Positions 1 through 11,049 of a stretch of DNA of 64,000 nucleotides are shown in pieces. Below the pieces are notes generated by a model. That model saw only the letters and a list, made by a program, of their open reading frames with translations. It was not told the DNA's origin and ran no database searches. A program made the position numbers and the translations under genes. Location of the stretch: the NCBI GenBank assembly GCA_948567375.1, contig OX419759.1, positions 61,729,493-61,793,492 of the forward strand. Direction: 5' to 3'. Position 1 is the stretch's first letter, and the number at the start of each line of letters is the position of its first letter. The stretch is from Lunularia cruciata. Lineage: Eukaryota; Streptophyta; Marchantiopsida; Lunulariales; Lunulariaceae.

Positions 1-529
1 TTCAAGAGAAATCTCAATTAGATCTTAGAGTGAAAGTGATTTTTCTATTTTCTATTTTTGCTGTCATGTGCCATAGAAGATGACAGTATCCTCTTCTAAG
101 ATTATTTCTAGCCCAAGAGGTTAAACAAGAAAAGATAAATGAATTGAGATTTGGTGACAAGTGTGTGTTTTGCTTCATTCTTAGGCATTTCCAACTAGTA
201 TCCTTTTGGGAACAAACTATTTTATTGACTAGACTATAAGTATGTCAACACTGAGGTATCAAAACTCCATATCCACCTTGCTTATCTTGCACACAAATGA
301 TTTGCTCACTGTCCTTGTGGTTACTTACAATTGTGGTCAGTTCCTCAATGCACATTTGGGCCTTTTCAACATGCATATTGAGGGCCTGCTTTTCCTTGGT
401 GCTCTAGTGATGGAGAACCTTTATTTTTTCTTGAGAGATACTACCTACTTACCCCTAGCACTCAACTTCTCCTTGTGCTTCTTCTTCATCTCCTCCATAC
501 AATGCTCAGACCTCCCCTTAATAATCAGT
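1..529. other. No gene seen
   Basis: Short frames only. The minus-strand frames that continue from the decayed ORF at 530-1637 keep a charged, Lys/Glu-rich composition down to about position 450, so part of this stretch is probably the tail of that ORF. Nothing else is recognisable. Confidence 0.4.
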
Positions 530-1637
530 AAGTTAGAGTTGGGAGATCTGCTGTTGTGATCTTGATATCATCTTCTTCATCAGGGCTATTTCGTCCTCCT
601 TTGAGTTGGAAGACACTTCAATTTGGGAGAAAGAAGTCTCTTGCTCTAGAGGCACTACATTGATTTGGTGTTCTTTTGTGTGGGGAGTTCCTTGTGAGTT
701 ATGGTCACTCTCACCTTTGCTTCCCAATCCCAATTCAACTTTGGATTGGGAATTCACTTCATCTGAAGAGTCAATAACTTGGGGATTATGCTGGTATCTC
801 TTTGTTGTTTGGACTGACATCATGGTTGCCTTCTGTTTCCTCATGCTTACTATGCAACCCTATCAATTACAATTACAATTACTACACATTTCCTAGTCTT
901 TTGCTGCTTGAGAAATATGTCTTTGTACTTCTTAGTCTCTTCTACATGCTCATGTTAGGCTTGATGATATCCTCTAGGGTAGTAAAAATTTGGGAATAGT
1001 AGCCATTCTCCTTCTTCAATAGCCTCGTCCCAATATAAAAGTTCAAGACAAACGGAGATAGAAAAGTGTTTCTTGTGTGTGTTTGCAATTGTTTTGTCAA
1101 CTCTTGGGCATGATGATAAAAAATCTTTACCTAGTCCAATGTCTTCCTTCATATAACAGCTGAAAGAAGGTGGCTTGTCTATTGTGGACATACGTTTTCC
1201 ATGTTGATTTGAAGAGCTTCATGAGTGTCACCACAATATGCTTAGTAGGATTGTTAAACCCATTCACCTTCCAGCCACTCCCCATCGTGGTATTCTTTAA
1301 ATGAGGCTTTGAATTTCCTCATCATCTCCTCCGTTGATTGGGGCTACTCCTGGTTGAGGTACATTGCCCCAAGCATAGAGTCAAACTCAAGAACCTTTTG
1401 CCAATGCTCCTCTATCTAGGAAAACATGTTGTTACAAAGGCCAGTGAAGTATGGATTCTTCTTCTCCTTAATCTCCAACACCATCAAGAGATAAATAAAG
1501 TCCCAAATCTATAGCAAGAATCCCAAATGCTTGGAATTTAGGTACTTCATGTAGCACTAATGTACCCATTTCTCCACTCTTGAAGAATGTAAGGCAACTA
1601 TTACTAGAGCCTTCTTCTTCTTCTTCTTTGGAGACAT
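530..1637 (-). pseudogene. Decayed coiled-coil ORF of unknown family
   Basis: I do not recognise the protein. Reading the minus strand from an ATG at 1637, a frame begins MSPKKKKKK (encoded by a TTC/GAA triplet run at 1611-1628) and stays protein-like through several in-frame stops, with stretches such as NPYFTGLCNNMF and EEMMRKFKASFKEYHDGEW. Frame changes lead to an ORF at 955-1191 and then one at 533-844, whose end (EDEIALMKKMISRSQQQ) is strongly heptad-like. Mixed stops and frameshifts show that it is dead. Composition and setting suggest a transposon-borne, gag-like or host-derived coiled-coil protein. That is inference; no catalytic motif is visible. Confidence 0.4.
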
Positions 1638-2528
1638 CTTGTTACCAAAATGCTCTAAGTCCCAATTCACTCAATTGTATCTACACTCTCTTGCTCCCAA
1701 TCACCCACTCACACAATCTCTTGTACTAAACCTTAAGACTTAAGACTCTGTCCAGCAAGATCACTTGATGCATCTCAATGAATTGCCTTGTGAACCTTGG
1801 AGGCAGTGCAAATTCAAACGACTAAAACTTACCTTCTTCTGAAATGGGATGTTATACTCTTCCAATCAGATAGTTTTAGATTTTCAGCAGTCATGAGTGA
1901 TGAAACATCATTATTCCCACATGTGTGAAGTGGCACAAGGATTGATGGTGATCAAAACCAATTCTTTGTCCTACATAGCAGCAATTGCTCATGGGAAGTT
2001 AAACCATTGAAGACTGGCAGCCAAATACTGATATGGCAACCCATACCCCTGATTGTGATAGTTTTCATGGTATCATGGTTGGAACCATCATGGTCTCAAG
2101 ACCCTCATTGTTATTGTGGTCTTGGGACTATCATCTCTTCTACTAGTGTAGGGATTGTCCTACTCCGATGATATCTTCTCTTAGTACTGACTGCATGTTA
2201 AGTGTATTTTTCCTGGCAATTGGGGTACAAGCCCTAAGTCATATTTACTAAGATTATTCTAAGCTGTGTACTTAATTAATTACGAGAAAAAACAAAAGAA
2301 AACAAGAAAATTGATGTAAGGAGACTCAAAGTGTGCTACCAATACTCACCATCTCTTGCCAAAGGTGGGGGAGGTCTCAATAGGCTAAGGATCTCACACG
2401 TCTAAGTTGGAAAAGGAAAAAGAGGATGGTCTGATCCAAGTTTTATGGTGTTGGCTCAACCATTACAAATTTTTGGTAGGTGCTCCTAGGGTGAGCAATT
2501 GTGACCCACATGCAAACATTTTGTTACA
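1638..2528. other. No gene seen
   Basis: AT-rich sequence without a frame longer than about 60 codons and without recognisable transposon motifs. Confidence 0.4.
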
Positions 2529-2750
2529 TCAAGAAGTTTTTAACTCTAGTTCTTGTTCCAATGGCTCCACATTTATGTCATTAGGATCCATTTTTATTGA
2601 CTGAATTTTCAGGCTAAATGTGTCATATGCTGAATATTTCTTAGGATGATGGTCTTTCAGACCAGTCTTCCCTGCCATTTCGTCCTTCTGTACCTCTGAC
2701 TTTCTTTCTAGACTAGAGCAAAACCACCTAATCCTATCTCCTAGCTCCAA
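2529..2750 (-). pseudogene. Fragment related to the ORF at 530-844
   Basis: A 73-codon minus-strand frame ends with NDINVEPLEQELELKTS. The ORF at 533-844 contains QINVVPLEQETS, so the two share an INV-x-PLEQE core and may be fragments of one repeat family. No domain is recognised. It is short, flanked by a tandem duplication and very probably not functional. Confidence 0.3.
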
Positions 2751-2882
2751 TTTTCACTATTTAATATCAAACTATTACAGAATAAGCAAAAACAAGAAAA
2801 ATATCCTAATCCTATCTCCTAACTCTAATTTTCACTAATTAATATCAAACTCCTACAGAGTAAGCAAAAACAAGAAAAATAT
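2727..2882. repeat. Tandem duplication, 78-bp unit x2
   Basis: The unit starting CCTAATCCTATCTCCTA at 2727 is repeated at 2805 with a few mismatches. Both copies end in an AAGCAAAAACAAGAAAAATAT stretch. Confidence 0.85.
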
Positions 2883-5374
2883 ACCAATAAAGATGCAAAG
2901 AGGGACACCACAATGGTGATATCAAGAAACAATAAATTAGGTTATCGAAGATAAATTATGAGGGATATAGATGAATTCAGGCAAGATTTATAAATTTAAC
3001 AAACTAGAAATGGACAAAACTTCAGGTTCTTCATTAATGATGTCAATAAGAATTTGTAACTCTATCAAAAACAAAACTTCAGGTTTAAGATGCAATTGAC
3101 TACGTTTTAAGTAAGATGCTATTTGTACTCCAATCAAGTTTGTATAGTCATCATGGAGATTCATTCTACACCTTTTAATCTAATTCATAAAACACAATGG
3201 TTACAATGCAATATCATTCTTGGGTAATAATGTAGATTTATATCAGGTAAGCAAAGGAGCACTTGTAATCATTCTTAAGGTACTCAAGAACACTAAACCG
3301 CTTATTCATCCATAACTATAGAGGAAGGGTCTTGAACCACCCTTCACCAGCGCTTCCGGTTTGTGTTATTTTCTTATTCTTTCTTACATTGGGAAATGAA
3401 CAACACATCATACCTTTCAATTGCCACAGTTGAGTGCAGTCTTAGTGCCCATGTAATTATTTTATCAGCTAATAATAGAGCTACCTTACATCCTAAGCCT
3501 CTAGCTACCCTATCTTAACTTCACTTGCAGACTTAGACAAAATTTGAATTTGTCCTCAAGTCAAGATCAAATTTGGTCTTTGGCCTATAGCTTCCACCAA
3601 CAAACTCCAATATTGGTCATTCTGCGCACCAATTCAAACTTATCTAGCAAAACCATATGCCTCTCTTGAAATAGGCAGTTGTGATTTGGTGTACCTATGG
3701 ATATTCTTGCGAAGAAGACCTTCATATACTATTCCGTTGGTTGATAAACTCAAGATACTCTAAAATTTCCTTGGGTTTAGATGGTGAGGTATCGAGGCCT
3801 TCCCAAAAAGCAAGAATCATGAGCAAGAAAAGAATACCAGTTAGTCAGTGGTCTCTTGTATAGCGGTATACGCCTTGTAGTGAGAAAAAGAAGGCCAATT
3901 CCCATCATTGATAATAGAAGGATAACATCACGTTTGAATAATGAAAAAAACCAATAAATTATTAGTTTTTTCTTATCTATCTGGTATTGGCTTGGAAACA
4001 TGAGAGTCATCTCCTCCAAAACAAAATTTGTTATAAAGACAGTACAAGAATTCATTATGGTAACAAGGCCATTAATATATGGCCAGTATGGTGAGTATTC
4101 TCCACCAAATAACAACTTTTCCAAAGATACTATGCACTCTCAATAAGAAACTTTAAAGATAATAGGTTCTTGTTACCAAATCGCACTTAATTAGCTTATA
4201 CAGAATCCTTTATTTACATCTAGATTAAATATATACTTCATTTCATACTTTCTTTGCTTATAAAATCAGTTCAGCAAATGGAACAACATGATAAATAGTC
4301 AAGGATTGTATTTTGAAAAACATTATCTTTAGATACGACTTAACGATGATGATACAAAAAAAAACTTTTGCATCTTGCTTCGTCAATTTTCCGGAACCAA
4401 GCCATCAAAAGAGATGAGATATTTGTTTACTTCTCGTATAAGTTCGTAGTCAATTTATCATTAAAAACATCAATATAATGATGAGATCATGGTTATTTTG
4501 TTGGTTTTCCACTATTCTATGCCCCAACTGTAGTGGCTATAAAAATAACAACCTCTATCTCAAAGCATCCTACATGAAACCAAATATTTGAAAGTTTCTT
4601 TCATTCCTCTCTTTTCTCTTCTAACTTGTAAACTCATCAATTAAAGATAGAGTTTCTATGCCATTTGCATTTGCATATGGACATTTTAGTTGACAATGAG
4701 ATTATAAATAAATATAAAATTATATTATACTAAGCATAGTTGACAGAGATATTACCTTCTCGAGGATCTTTTTTTATTTACAACGATCATTAAATAACAT
4801 TTTCACACTCGATCATCCTATATTTCTAAGAACTCTGAATCTATCATAAACTTCAACAAATCTTAAATTGGGTGATAAAAAAATTGAAAAAATTTATATA
4901 TATATATACCAAAAATTTAAAAGTTTGTACAAAAATTTGACTTTATCTTTATGAAAGGGGTGATAAGTAAATCTATATTGAAAATTATATATGATATTTT
5001 ATGATTCTATTTGAGTATTCTGTTGAAAAAATAGATCACTTAGATTGGATCATTATAGAGATTACTAAGATATACCTTGAGACATTGATTAATTTTATTT
5101 TTATAATATTACAAAAATTATATTAATTACATTTATAAAATTTTATCTTAACCATGTAATTTAAAGCTATGGTTTAAATTTAAACACATTTTAATGCAAA
5201 TGAATTGTTCAATATCATATAAAGATGAATTCTAGAAAATAAATTAATATTAGAATAATATACAGTAACATGTATCTACACTAAATAGTAATCATTTTTC
5301 TAGATTTCAGTATTCTTAACATATTGGGTTTCGCATCTTAACCATCCTGCATGTGGATTGAATGTACTACACTA
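2883..5374. other. AT-rich spacer
   Basis: No supported gene. It contains a short TA dinucleotide run near 4896-4909 and long A/T-rich blocks at 4200-5300. A 115-codon minus frame at 3777-4124 is rich in hydrophobic residues but matches nothing I recognise, and it lies in composition where chance ORFs are expected. Confidence 0.5.
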
Positions 5375-5700
5375 AGTGAACGGTCGTAACTGTCGGATTG
5401 CTCTCAAGAACGTTCTGCAAGTGCCTGCCGTACAAATCGAAATCTTGGATAACGGCAGCTGCTTCTTGTAAACATCGGTATCTTGACAATCCAGTCTCAT
5501 TACTCGTCCGACATGTCTTTATCGAGGTCCACCATCCATCTTCAACGGACTTGCAATTGGCCCCACAATGCTTCTTCGTCGGTTTCTATGGGCTCGGTCT
5601 TGTGCCTATACTGACGTTCAATTTTATTTATGAAATTGCCTTGGTTGTCTACATATGTAACGTGTATGCTATGGATATCATGCTCGAAGGTAACTGCTAG
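5375..5700 (-). other. Protein-like segment, possible broken exon
   Basis: On the minus strand a frame starting at 5700 reads with gene-like composition (contains YVDNQGNFINKIERQYRHK and TEPIETDEEALWGQLQ) and then hits TGA near 5548. In the adjacent frame a second coherent stretch follows at once (contains RYRCLQEAAAVIQDFDLYGRH) and runs to a TAG near 5370. Two consecutive good frames offset by one base suggest an exon broken by a single-base change, or a splice junction. I do not recognise the family. Confidence 0.35.
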
Positions 5701-6414
5701 GATAAAGTAGCAAGTTACTATTAAGGTGAAGGTAGATAGGTGGCTGAAATTAAACTGTAAGCTATGCAAGTTATTATTGATGCATAACGGGTTTAAGTTG
5801 ACAGTGAGACAGTTGTATGTAGAGATGTAGTGTTTTGTATGCAAAGCATGTTGGCAGTCATGTCCTCTGCTCATTGTAAGCAGTACTCGAGCTAGAACTT
5901 CAGCGAGGCCGTTACTCTGGTTAGCGACGAGTTATCTTTTTCTTTCTCTTGACTTTTTGTCTTTCAATTTTTGCGAGGTTGGTGAACCTGAACCGTTTAC
6001 TAGTGATCATCAGAAAAAATCACCGATATTATACGTACGAGCAGCATTCACTTTCTTCAATCGCAAGTCATCTGAGAGGTCGGTATTGCCTAGAATGTAG
6101 AGCAAAGATCGTACATCCCGAACATGGTCAGTATACACTCTGAGACTCGTGATAGAGAGTCAGATTTCTCACCCAGTTGCACAAGTTAGCCTGCACGGGG
6201 TTGCAAAGCTAGCTATTCAACCTGCATTCGCATTATATGGTGGTATACTTGGGCTAATATGCACCACGAGAAGTTGTCTCCATGCGAATATGAATCCTCA
6301 TCCAGGCGTCTAAGTTGAAAGACACCTCCAGGTTCAAACTGCCTTCAGCTAGGAATATGCTTTCTATTAGTCATGATATGTGATCACCTAGTTTTTCAGC
6401 ATCTGAACGACAGG
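5701..6414. other. No gene seen
   Basis: Unique-looking, moderately AT-rich sequence with only short frames. Confidence 0.4.
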
Positions 6415-6488
6415 AAGCTTAAGTTTCTCATGATCATAGATGTACTAACATAAGCTTAAGTTTCTCATGATCATAGATGTACTAACAT
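6415..6488. repeat. Tandem duplication, 37-bp unit x2
   Basis: Two essentially identical 37-bp units, starting AAGCTTAAGTTTCTC at 6415 and 6452. Confidence 0.95.
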
Positions 6489-6772
6489 AAGATTGTACCT
6501 GATGTGTTGTGCACAGGGATTTCTCAGGTTATCCGTCCACAAACTCCTCCATTTTAGATGCTTGCAGTTGCAAAGTTTTGCAAAGTAGCAAGGAGCCGAA
6601 GCCCCATCAGGTCTACTTGCTGATGGCTGCGTAAGCAAATGCATCAAGTTCCTCGATTATCTATACCTCGGACGTGTCTATGTTCTGAAAACTCCTACTT
6701 TGTTTGGTTTCGCTGTCTAAGTCCGTGAACTGTGGTTGGCAGATCCAATAATTTGACAGTTCAATTTTGGCC

Positions 6773-6973
6773 GACGACCAATACAGACAAAACATAAAGA
6801 GTGGACAAGGAGATCAAGATAGCGAAAATCGAGATCAAGTATCCACATAAGATCAAGTCTCCAAATCGGCTGGACGACCAATACAGAGAAAACATAAAGA
6901 GCGGACAAGGAGATCAAGATAGCGAAAATCGACATCAAGTATCCACATAAGATCAAGTCTCCAAATCGGCTGG
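6773..6973. repeat. Tandem duplication, 100-bp unit x2
   Basis: The unit starting GACGACCAATACAGA occurs at 6773 and 6873 with about three mismatches. The near-identity points to a recent event. Confidence 0.95.
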
Positions 6974-7183
6974 AGACTTTCGGTGACTGCTCAAATCCTC
7001 AATTCTCTACTGATCAATATACGTTCTCCAATGGATCATAGTTCCTCACGAAAATGCCATCTATACCTGGTAGCTGGAATACGTATGCTTACCATCATCC
7101 ACTTCTATCAGAGGAAAATGATGCCCTTGTGAGCACCAGTGAGCCACACCTGAAACCGAGTACACTATCATCTGTGTTTCTTG
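6973..7183 (+). other. Candidate exon or gene remnant with splice donor
   Basis: From 6973 a plus-strand frame reads with ordinary protein composition, rich in Ser, Pro, Tyr and His (contains STDQYTFSNGS, then PGSWNTYAYHHPLLSEEN and STSEPHLKPSTLSS). One TAG at 7039 interrupts it. The frame runs into CTTG|GTGAGTGTG at 7183/7184, a near-consensus plant 5' splice site. This fits a disordered part of a regulatory protein, but no family is recognised. The TAG implies either a start downstream (ATG shortly after 7042) or pseudogenisation. Confidence 0.35.
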
Positions 7184-8036
7184 GTGAGTGTGACTTATAA
7201 CCTCCAAAACCAATCAGTCTTTGCCTTCTTTATGAGTGACTTTTCACCTCTTGAACCGAGTACACCCTCACTTTAAGTTTCAGTAGACGATATTTCGCTC
7301 CCGTATACTCGAAACCTGTTTCAAATTTCCCGGAATAGCCATAACATCCACGTCCAGGATCTGGGCATAATGATGACAGTTACCATATTGTATAGGTATG
7401 TTACGATATGAGACATATTACACCACATTGCACAGGAGGCGTAGTGTAATTTGAACTCAGAAGCCCTTTCTTATACTTTCTTTTGGCACCCAGTCTGTGC
7501 AATGTCGTACTTTCATGATGGAACCAGCAGATACTTCCCAAGTACACGATTTACAGTCTCAGCTGCAGGTTCAGGTATGATTACCAGCAGTGCCCAAACT
7601 GTCGTTGTGTAAATCTTAGAGCTACAAAGATCATCTGCTATAATGTATATAGTATACTGCTCTAATATCTACTATCTCTAAGGCTCCCTTATCATCGGGC
7701 TATTATGAAACTTACAGTGAAACCAGATGTTCTTTTGATATACCGGTGCTCAGTTGCAAGATCTCAAAATATAACTTAATATAACGTTTGCTCACGACCA
7801 GGGTATTCCACTCCATTTATTGAACAGGTCTTATACGTTATACGGCGGTATTAGATCATGGCGCCTGTTTTGGCCATGGCCAATGAAGAATCGTAACTGT
7901 AACTACATTTCCATCGATGCGGATGTTGATGAAGACAGTTAATTTGTTGCTCAGTTTCATAACAGGATACAAGAAGTTTTTGGACAAATTTGCGTCGCTA
8001 AACTTGTCCAGATTTTCCTCTCAGGCGGCAAACTAC
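7184..8036. other. Possible intron or spacer
   Basis: It follows the candidate donor at 7184. Another short coherent frame lies around 7490-7580 (contains MEPADTSQVHDLQSQLQ) between a CCCAG and a GTATGA, so it could be a small exon. Nothing is recognisable by family. Confidence 0.25.
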
Positions 8037-8167
8037 TGGTGTTCGAGTTCCTCACAAGTGACTCTGCGTTCTTGGATCTCCATTTTATTTGCTGAGGTAT
8101 TCCTCTTCATCAGAATAGAAAATGAGAGTCCAAGAACACAAATTCACTTGTGAGAACTCGACCATCA
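8037..8167. repeat. Long imperfect stem-loop, arms about 55-60 nt
   Basis: The segment starting near 8037 (core TTCGAGTTCCTCACAAGTGA, then GTTCTTGGAT and CCATTTTAT) is matched in reverse complement by the segment ending near 8167, which carries TCACTTGTGAGAACTCGA and ATGAGAGTCCAAGAACAC. The loop is roughly 15-20 nt. Arm length, small bulges and loop size resemble a plant miRNA precursor, but a small MITE or a recent inverted duplication would look the same. Confidence 0.7.
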
Positions 8168-8168
8168 G

Positions 8169-8499
8169 TTGACATTTCTCGGGGAGTACAATACCATGAT
8201 AGTAGGGCAGCATACAACTGCAGGTGTTTACGCAAGCGACCTCATTGAGGGTGTCATCTCCTCAAGTCCTCCAGAAGTTCTGGTCCCTACATTGTATTCT
8301 TTTTATCTCCAGATGTTAGATATAGATAAGCATTAATCTAATTCCTGGAACCCAACATGCATGCAATTTGCTCGGTAGTGAGGTGCAAGAGCTGATTGAA
8401 GCAGTAAACATGGAAGGAGAATCGGTGCATACAACTTACACTGACAAGGCGACCGTGAGAGATGATGCTACCTACAGAAATCCTTTCAGGCGGAGGTGA
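8169..8499 (+). other. Two candidate coding segments
   Basis: Frame 8169-8336 (contains FLGEYNTMIVGQHTTAG and ASDLIEGVISSSPPEVL, ends TAA) and frame 8374-8499 (contains EVQELIEAVNMEGESVHTTY, ends TGA after a GGAG|GTGACG donor-like site) both have gene-like amino-acid use over 40-55 codons. They could be exons of the same unknown plus-strand gene as 6973-7183, or chance. No domain is recognised. Confidence 0.25.
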
Positions 8500-8667
8500 C
8501 GGGTTTTAATCGTTTCATAGAACCGAAAGTTTTCCGGATCCTAGTGTTTAGAATCTGGTAAATGCTCACGCGGATCCATTGTTCTGCATTGTTGAACATG
8601 GTGGTAATCCGCCAAGAGCTCCACAGTCGTTTACAAGAGGACCACCATGTCTAGATCTGCATAAGGC

Positions 8668-8787
8668 GATGAATATCGTGATAGTCCCGAAGACCGCCTG
8701 CCAAAGGAAAATGGAAACTCAGATGAGGATTTGCCCGGGACTTCAGCAGCGGAATTATCCAAAGATCACTTCAGGGGGGCTGAGTGA
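8668..8787 (+). other. Candidate acidic coding segment
   Basis: A 39-codon frame rich in Asp, Glu and Pro (contains SPEDRLPKENGNSDEDLPG) ends at TGA 8785-8787. A second open frame (8579-8854) overlaps it and reaches CAAG|GTATGTACT near 8838, another good donor-like site. Which frame is real, if either, cannot be decided by eye. Confidence 0.25.
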
Positions 8788-9048
8788 AGCGGAAGTAGAT
8801 GCAATTAAGCCAACGTCAACCAACTCCGGCGTCCAAGGTATGTACTCGGTATGAGATGGACATCAATCTGAACAGTAGTTATTTTGATTGTTAGTCAGTC
8901 GATTCGAGGTTTCACTCAGGTGATTGATATGAAATTCAAAACCGTTGGAAGCTGACAGGTTAATCACAGGTTCTCTCATTATATTTGTGAGCAGTATCCA
9001 GGCCGAGACAAATTTAAAATGCATCACCGTTCTGATCAAAATTGGATC

Positions 9049-9240
9049 TCTGCAGGCGAAACACTCGGATAGAATTATCCTGAGTTTAACGCAGAATTAC
9101 CTCAGCAATCCGAGGACCCAATGGTCTTATTGAGATAGATGGAGGATATTGGAACCTCGAATGAGGTCAATAAGCGGATCAGGGAGGGGGCTGACAAATC
9201 TAAAGAGAATGATAAGGGAAATGTTATTCTGCCTGTGTGA
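9049..9240 (+). other. Candidate last exon or decayed coding segment
   Basis: A frame beginning after TCTCTGCAG near 9055 reads NYPEFNAELPQQSEDP, then a TAG, then MEDIGTSNEVNKRIREGADK, ending at TGA 9238-9240. Two internal TAG codons argue for a pseudogene or for separate use of the ATG near 9139. Composition is gene-like; family unknown. Confidence 0.25.
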
Positions 9241-9527
9241 GATTTTAATCTGTTTCTATGTTAAAGAATGTGTTTATCATTCTGTAGATAAGAATAATGC
9301 ATTCTGTCAGAGCTTTGCATATTTGTCACAGAACTCAGCCTTTGTTCTCTTCTCATGACAAAACTGAAATTAAAACATGCTTGTTGAAAGCATAAACGGA
9401 AAACTAGTTCTCAAAACCAGATAGCAGATGAGTCGATGATATTACAGTTGGCATATTAATGATCAAGTCGATACTGTGTACTAGACGTCGTTAGTACAAT
9501 AACAGGATAAATTCTACAATGTCACTC

Positions 9528-9857
9528 ACGAATTCACTCACATGATAAGTTGTACACATCGTTATCTAAATTATGCGTTGAATTTGATATGGCCTAAGTG
9601 CATGAAAAGGAGAATCAGCATAAGCTCAAACTGCTGCTACATCGTATGCATCAATAGGAGCCTGAAATCATGTGGTGATCTCAACGAATAACACGAATTC
9701 ACTCACATGATAAGTTGTACACATCGTTATCTGAGTTATGCGTTGAATTGTTATTGCCTAAGTGCATGAAAAGGAGACCCAGTATAAGCTCAAACTGCTA
9801 CTACATCATATGCATCAATAGGAGCCTGAAATCATGTGGTGATCTCAACGAGTAACG
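9528..9857. repeat. Tandem duplication, 165-bp unit x2
   Basis: The unit starting ACGAATTCACTCACATGATA occurs at 9528 and 9693, about 95 percent identical by eye. Confidence 0.95.
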
Positions 9858-9967
9858 TCTAGTTATCTTTTATATCGTATGTCCGCTTAGTAGGACTGTT
9901 ACATGCACTGGAGTTTAGAGTGACCTCATAAGAGAAGAGGCAAATTTATGAGCCTATATAAATACGT

Positions 9968-10035
9968 CAACCTGGGTTTCACTGAACATGTAAACTTGCT
10001 GCAACCTGGGTTTCACTGAACATGTAAACTTGCTG
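9968..10035. repeat. Perfect tandem duplication, 34-bp unit x2
   Basis: CAACCTGGGTTTCACTGAAC begins both 34-bp copies, at 9968 and 10002. Confidence 0.95.
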
Positions 10036-10110
10036 TAAGCTCTAGATGTATCCGTCTATCCCGCAGGTGCATGGCTTGCAACGATTACTTAGGCATGGCA
10101 TGCGTTTTTC

Positions 10111-10200
10111 GCTATAGCTGATATTGCATGCTCTCATAGAAGCTGTATTGTCTATTGGCTATAGCTAATAATGCTTGCTCTCATAGGAGCTATATTGTCA
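10111..10200. repeat. Degenerate tandem duplication, about 47-bp unit x2
   Basis: GCTATAGCTGATATTGCATG at 10111 and GCTATAGCTAATAATGCTTG at 10158 begin two similar units, both containing GCTCTCATAG. Confidence 0.8.
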
Positions 10201-10805
10201 AAGTAACCTGACCGATAATGGTCAACCATCCATTGCTCATCAATTCCTGAAAGAGATGAATCCCAAGAAGAGTTCGTCAGTCCCTGTACCATGTACACCG
10301 ACTCTTCTTCTCCTGGTGCAGGTTTGCCTCTAGTTTTTATGGTCCTTGTGGAATATCTTTGAAACAAAGCACAAGAACCTCTTCCGCATGCGTAATTTGT
10401 TCAGTAGAGGCAACCATTCTCCATTTGTCCTCGTCTAATATTTGTTCGGTAGACATAACCATAATGCATTGACGTAGTTGTTCATGATGTGCGCCGGGAT
10501 GCCCGGAGAGATAAGACCCACTACTCTAGTCAGTGTACATATGAAGTTCTCTCGATAGTGGACCGTGTATCAATACAACAAACATCGAGTAGAATAACTC
10601 GTAGAGCGCCAGAGGGTATGCTATTAACGCGAACTAGTTGGGATTGGGTATATTTTCTAAATTCTATGGTCGTTGCATATTTTAACAAAACGAATTGAAA
10701 ACAGTTAGGCATAATTTACTGACTGTGACAGAGGAGCAAAAATGGATTTAATTACGATGAGTAAACTTTAAGCCTGAATAACAAGAAATATATAACCTCA
10801 ATGAT
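10201..10805. other. No gene seen
   Basis: Several 60-70 codon frames exist on both strands, none recognisable. Confidence 0.4.
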
Positions 10806-10985
10806 GTTACGCAGTCGCCTTTTTCCCCCAGTGATTAAACCTCCTTCGTAAGTACAGCAAAACGTACGAAGTCTGTAAGAAAAGGTACGCAAATTCAAAT
10901 TTACCGCACGGATTTACTCACCCAAAGAAAATGCATACGTTTAACGAGTATTGTTCATCAAATGCAAAAAGGCGACCGCGTAGGA
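10806..10985. repeat. Inverted pair of the non-LTR 3'-end motif
   Basis: ACGCAGTCGCCTTTTT near 10811 is the reverse complement (one mismatch) of the sequence near 10970-10983, the 3' terminus of non-LTR copy A. Inside lies a second small inverted repeat, CCTTCGTAAGT facing ACGTACGAAGT. The pair may mark the end of an older, oppositely oriented insertion or a terminal structure of the element. Confidence 0.6.
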
Positions 10986-11049
10986 AAAATGAGGATGGGA
11001 AGACCCCATCAAGCCATACAAGGGAGAGACAAAAAAAGGTAACATGGGG

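Noticed and set aside
242-559. 105-codon plus ORF as a gene
   Set aside because: No motif; it overlaps the more coherent minus-strand coiled-coil frames and has chance-like composition.
3777-4124. 115-codon hydrophobic minus ORF as a membrane protein or organelle insert
   Set aside because: AT-rich composition explains the hydrophobicity; no organelle gene motif recognised.
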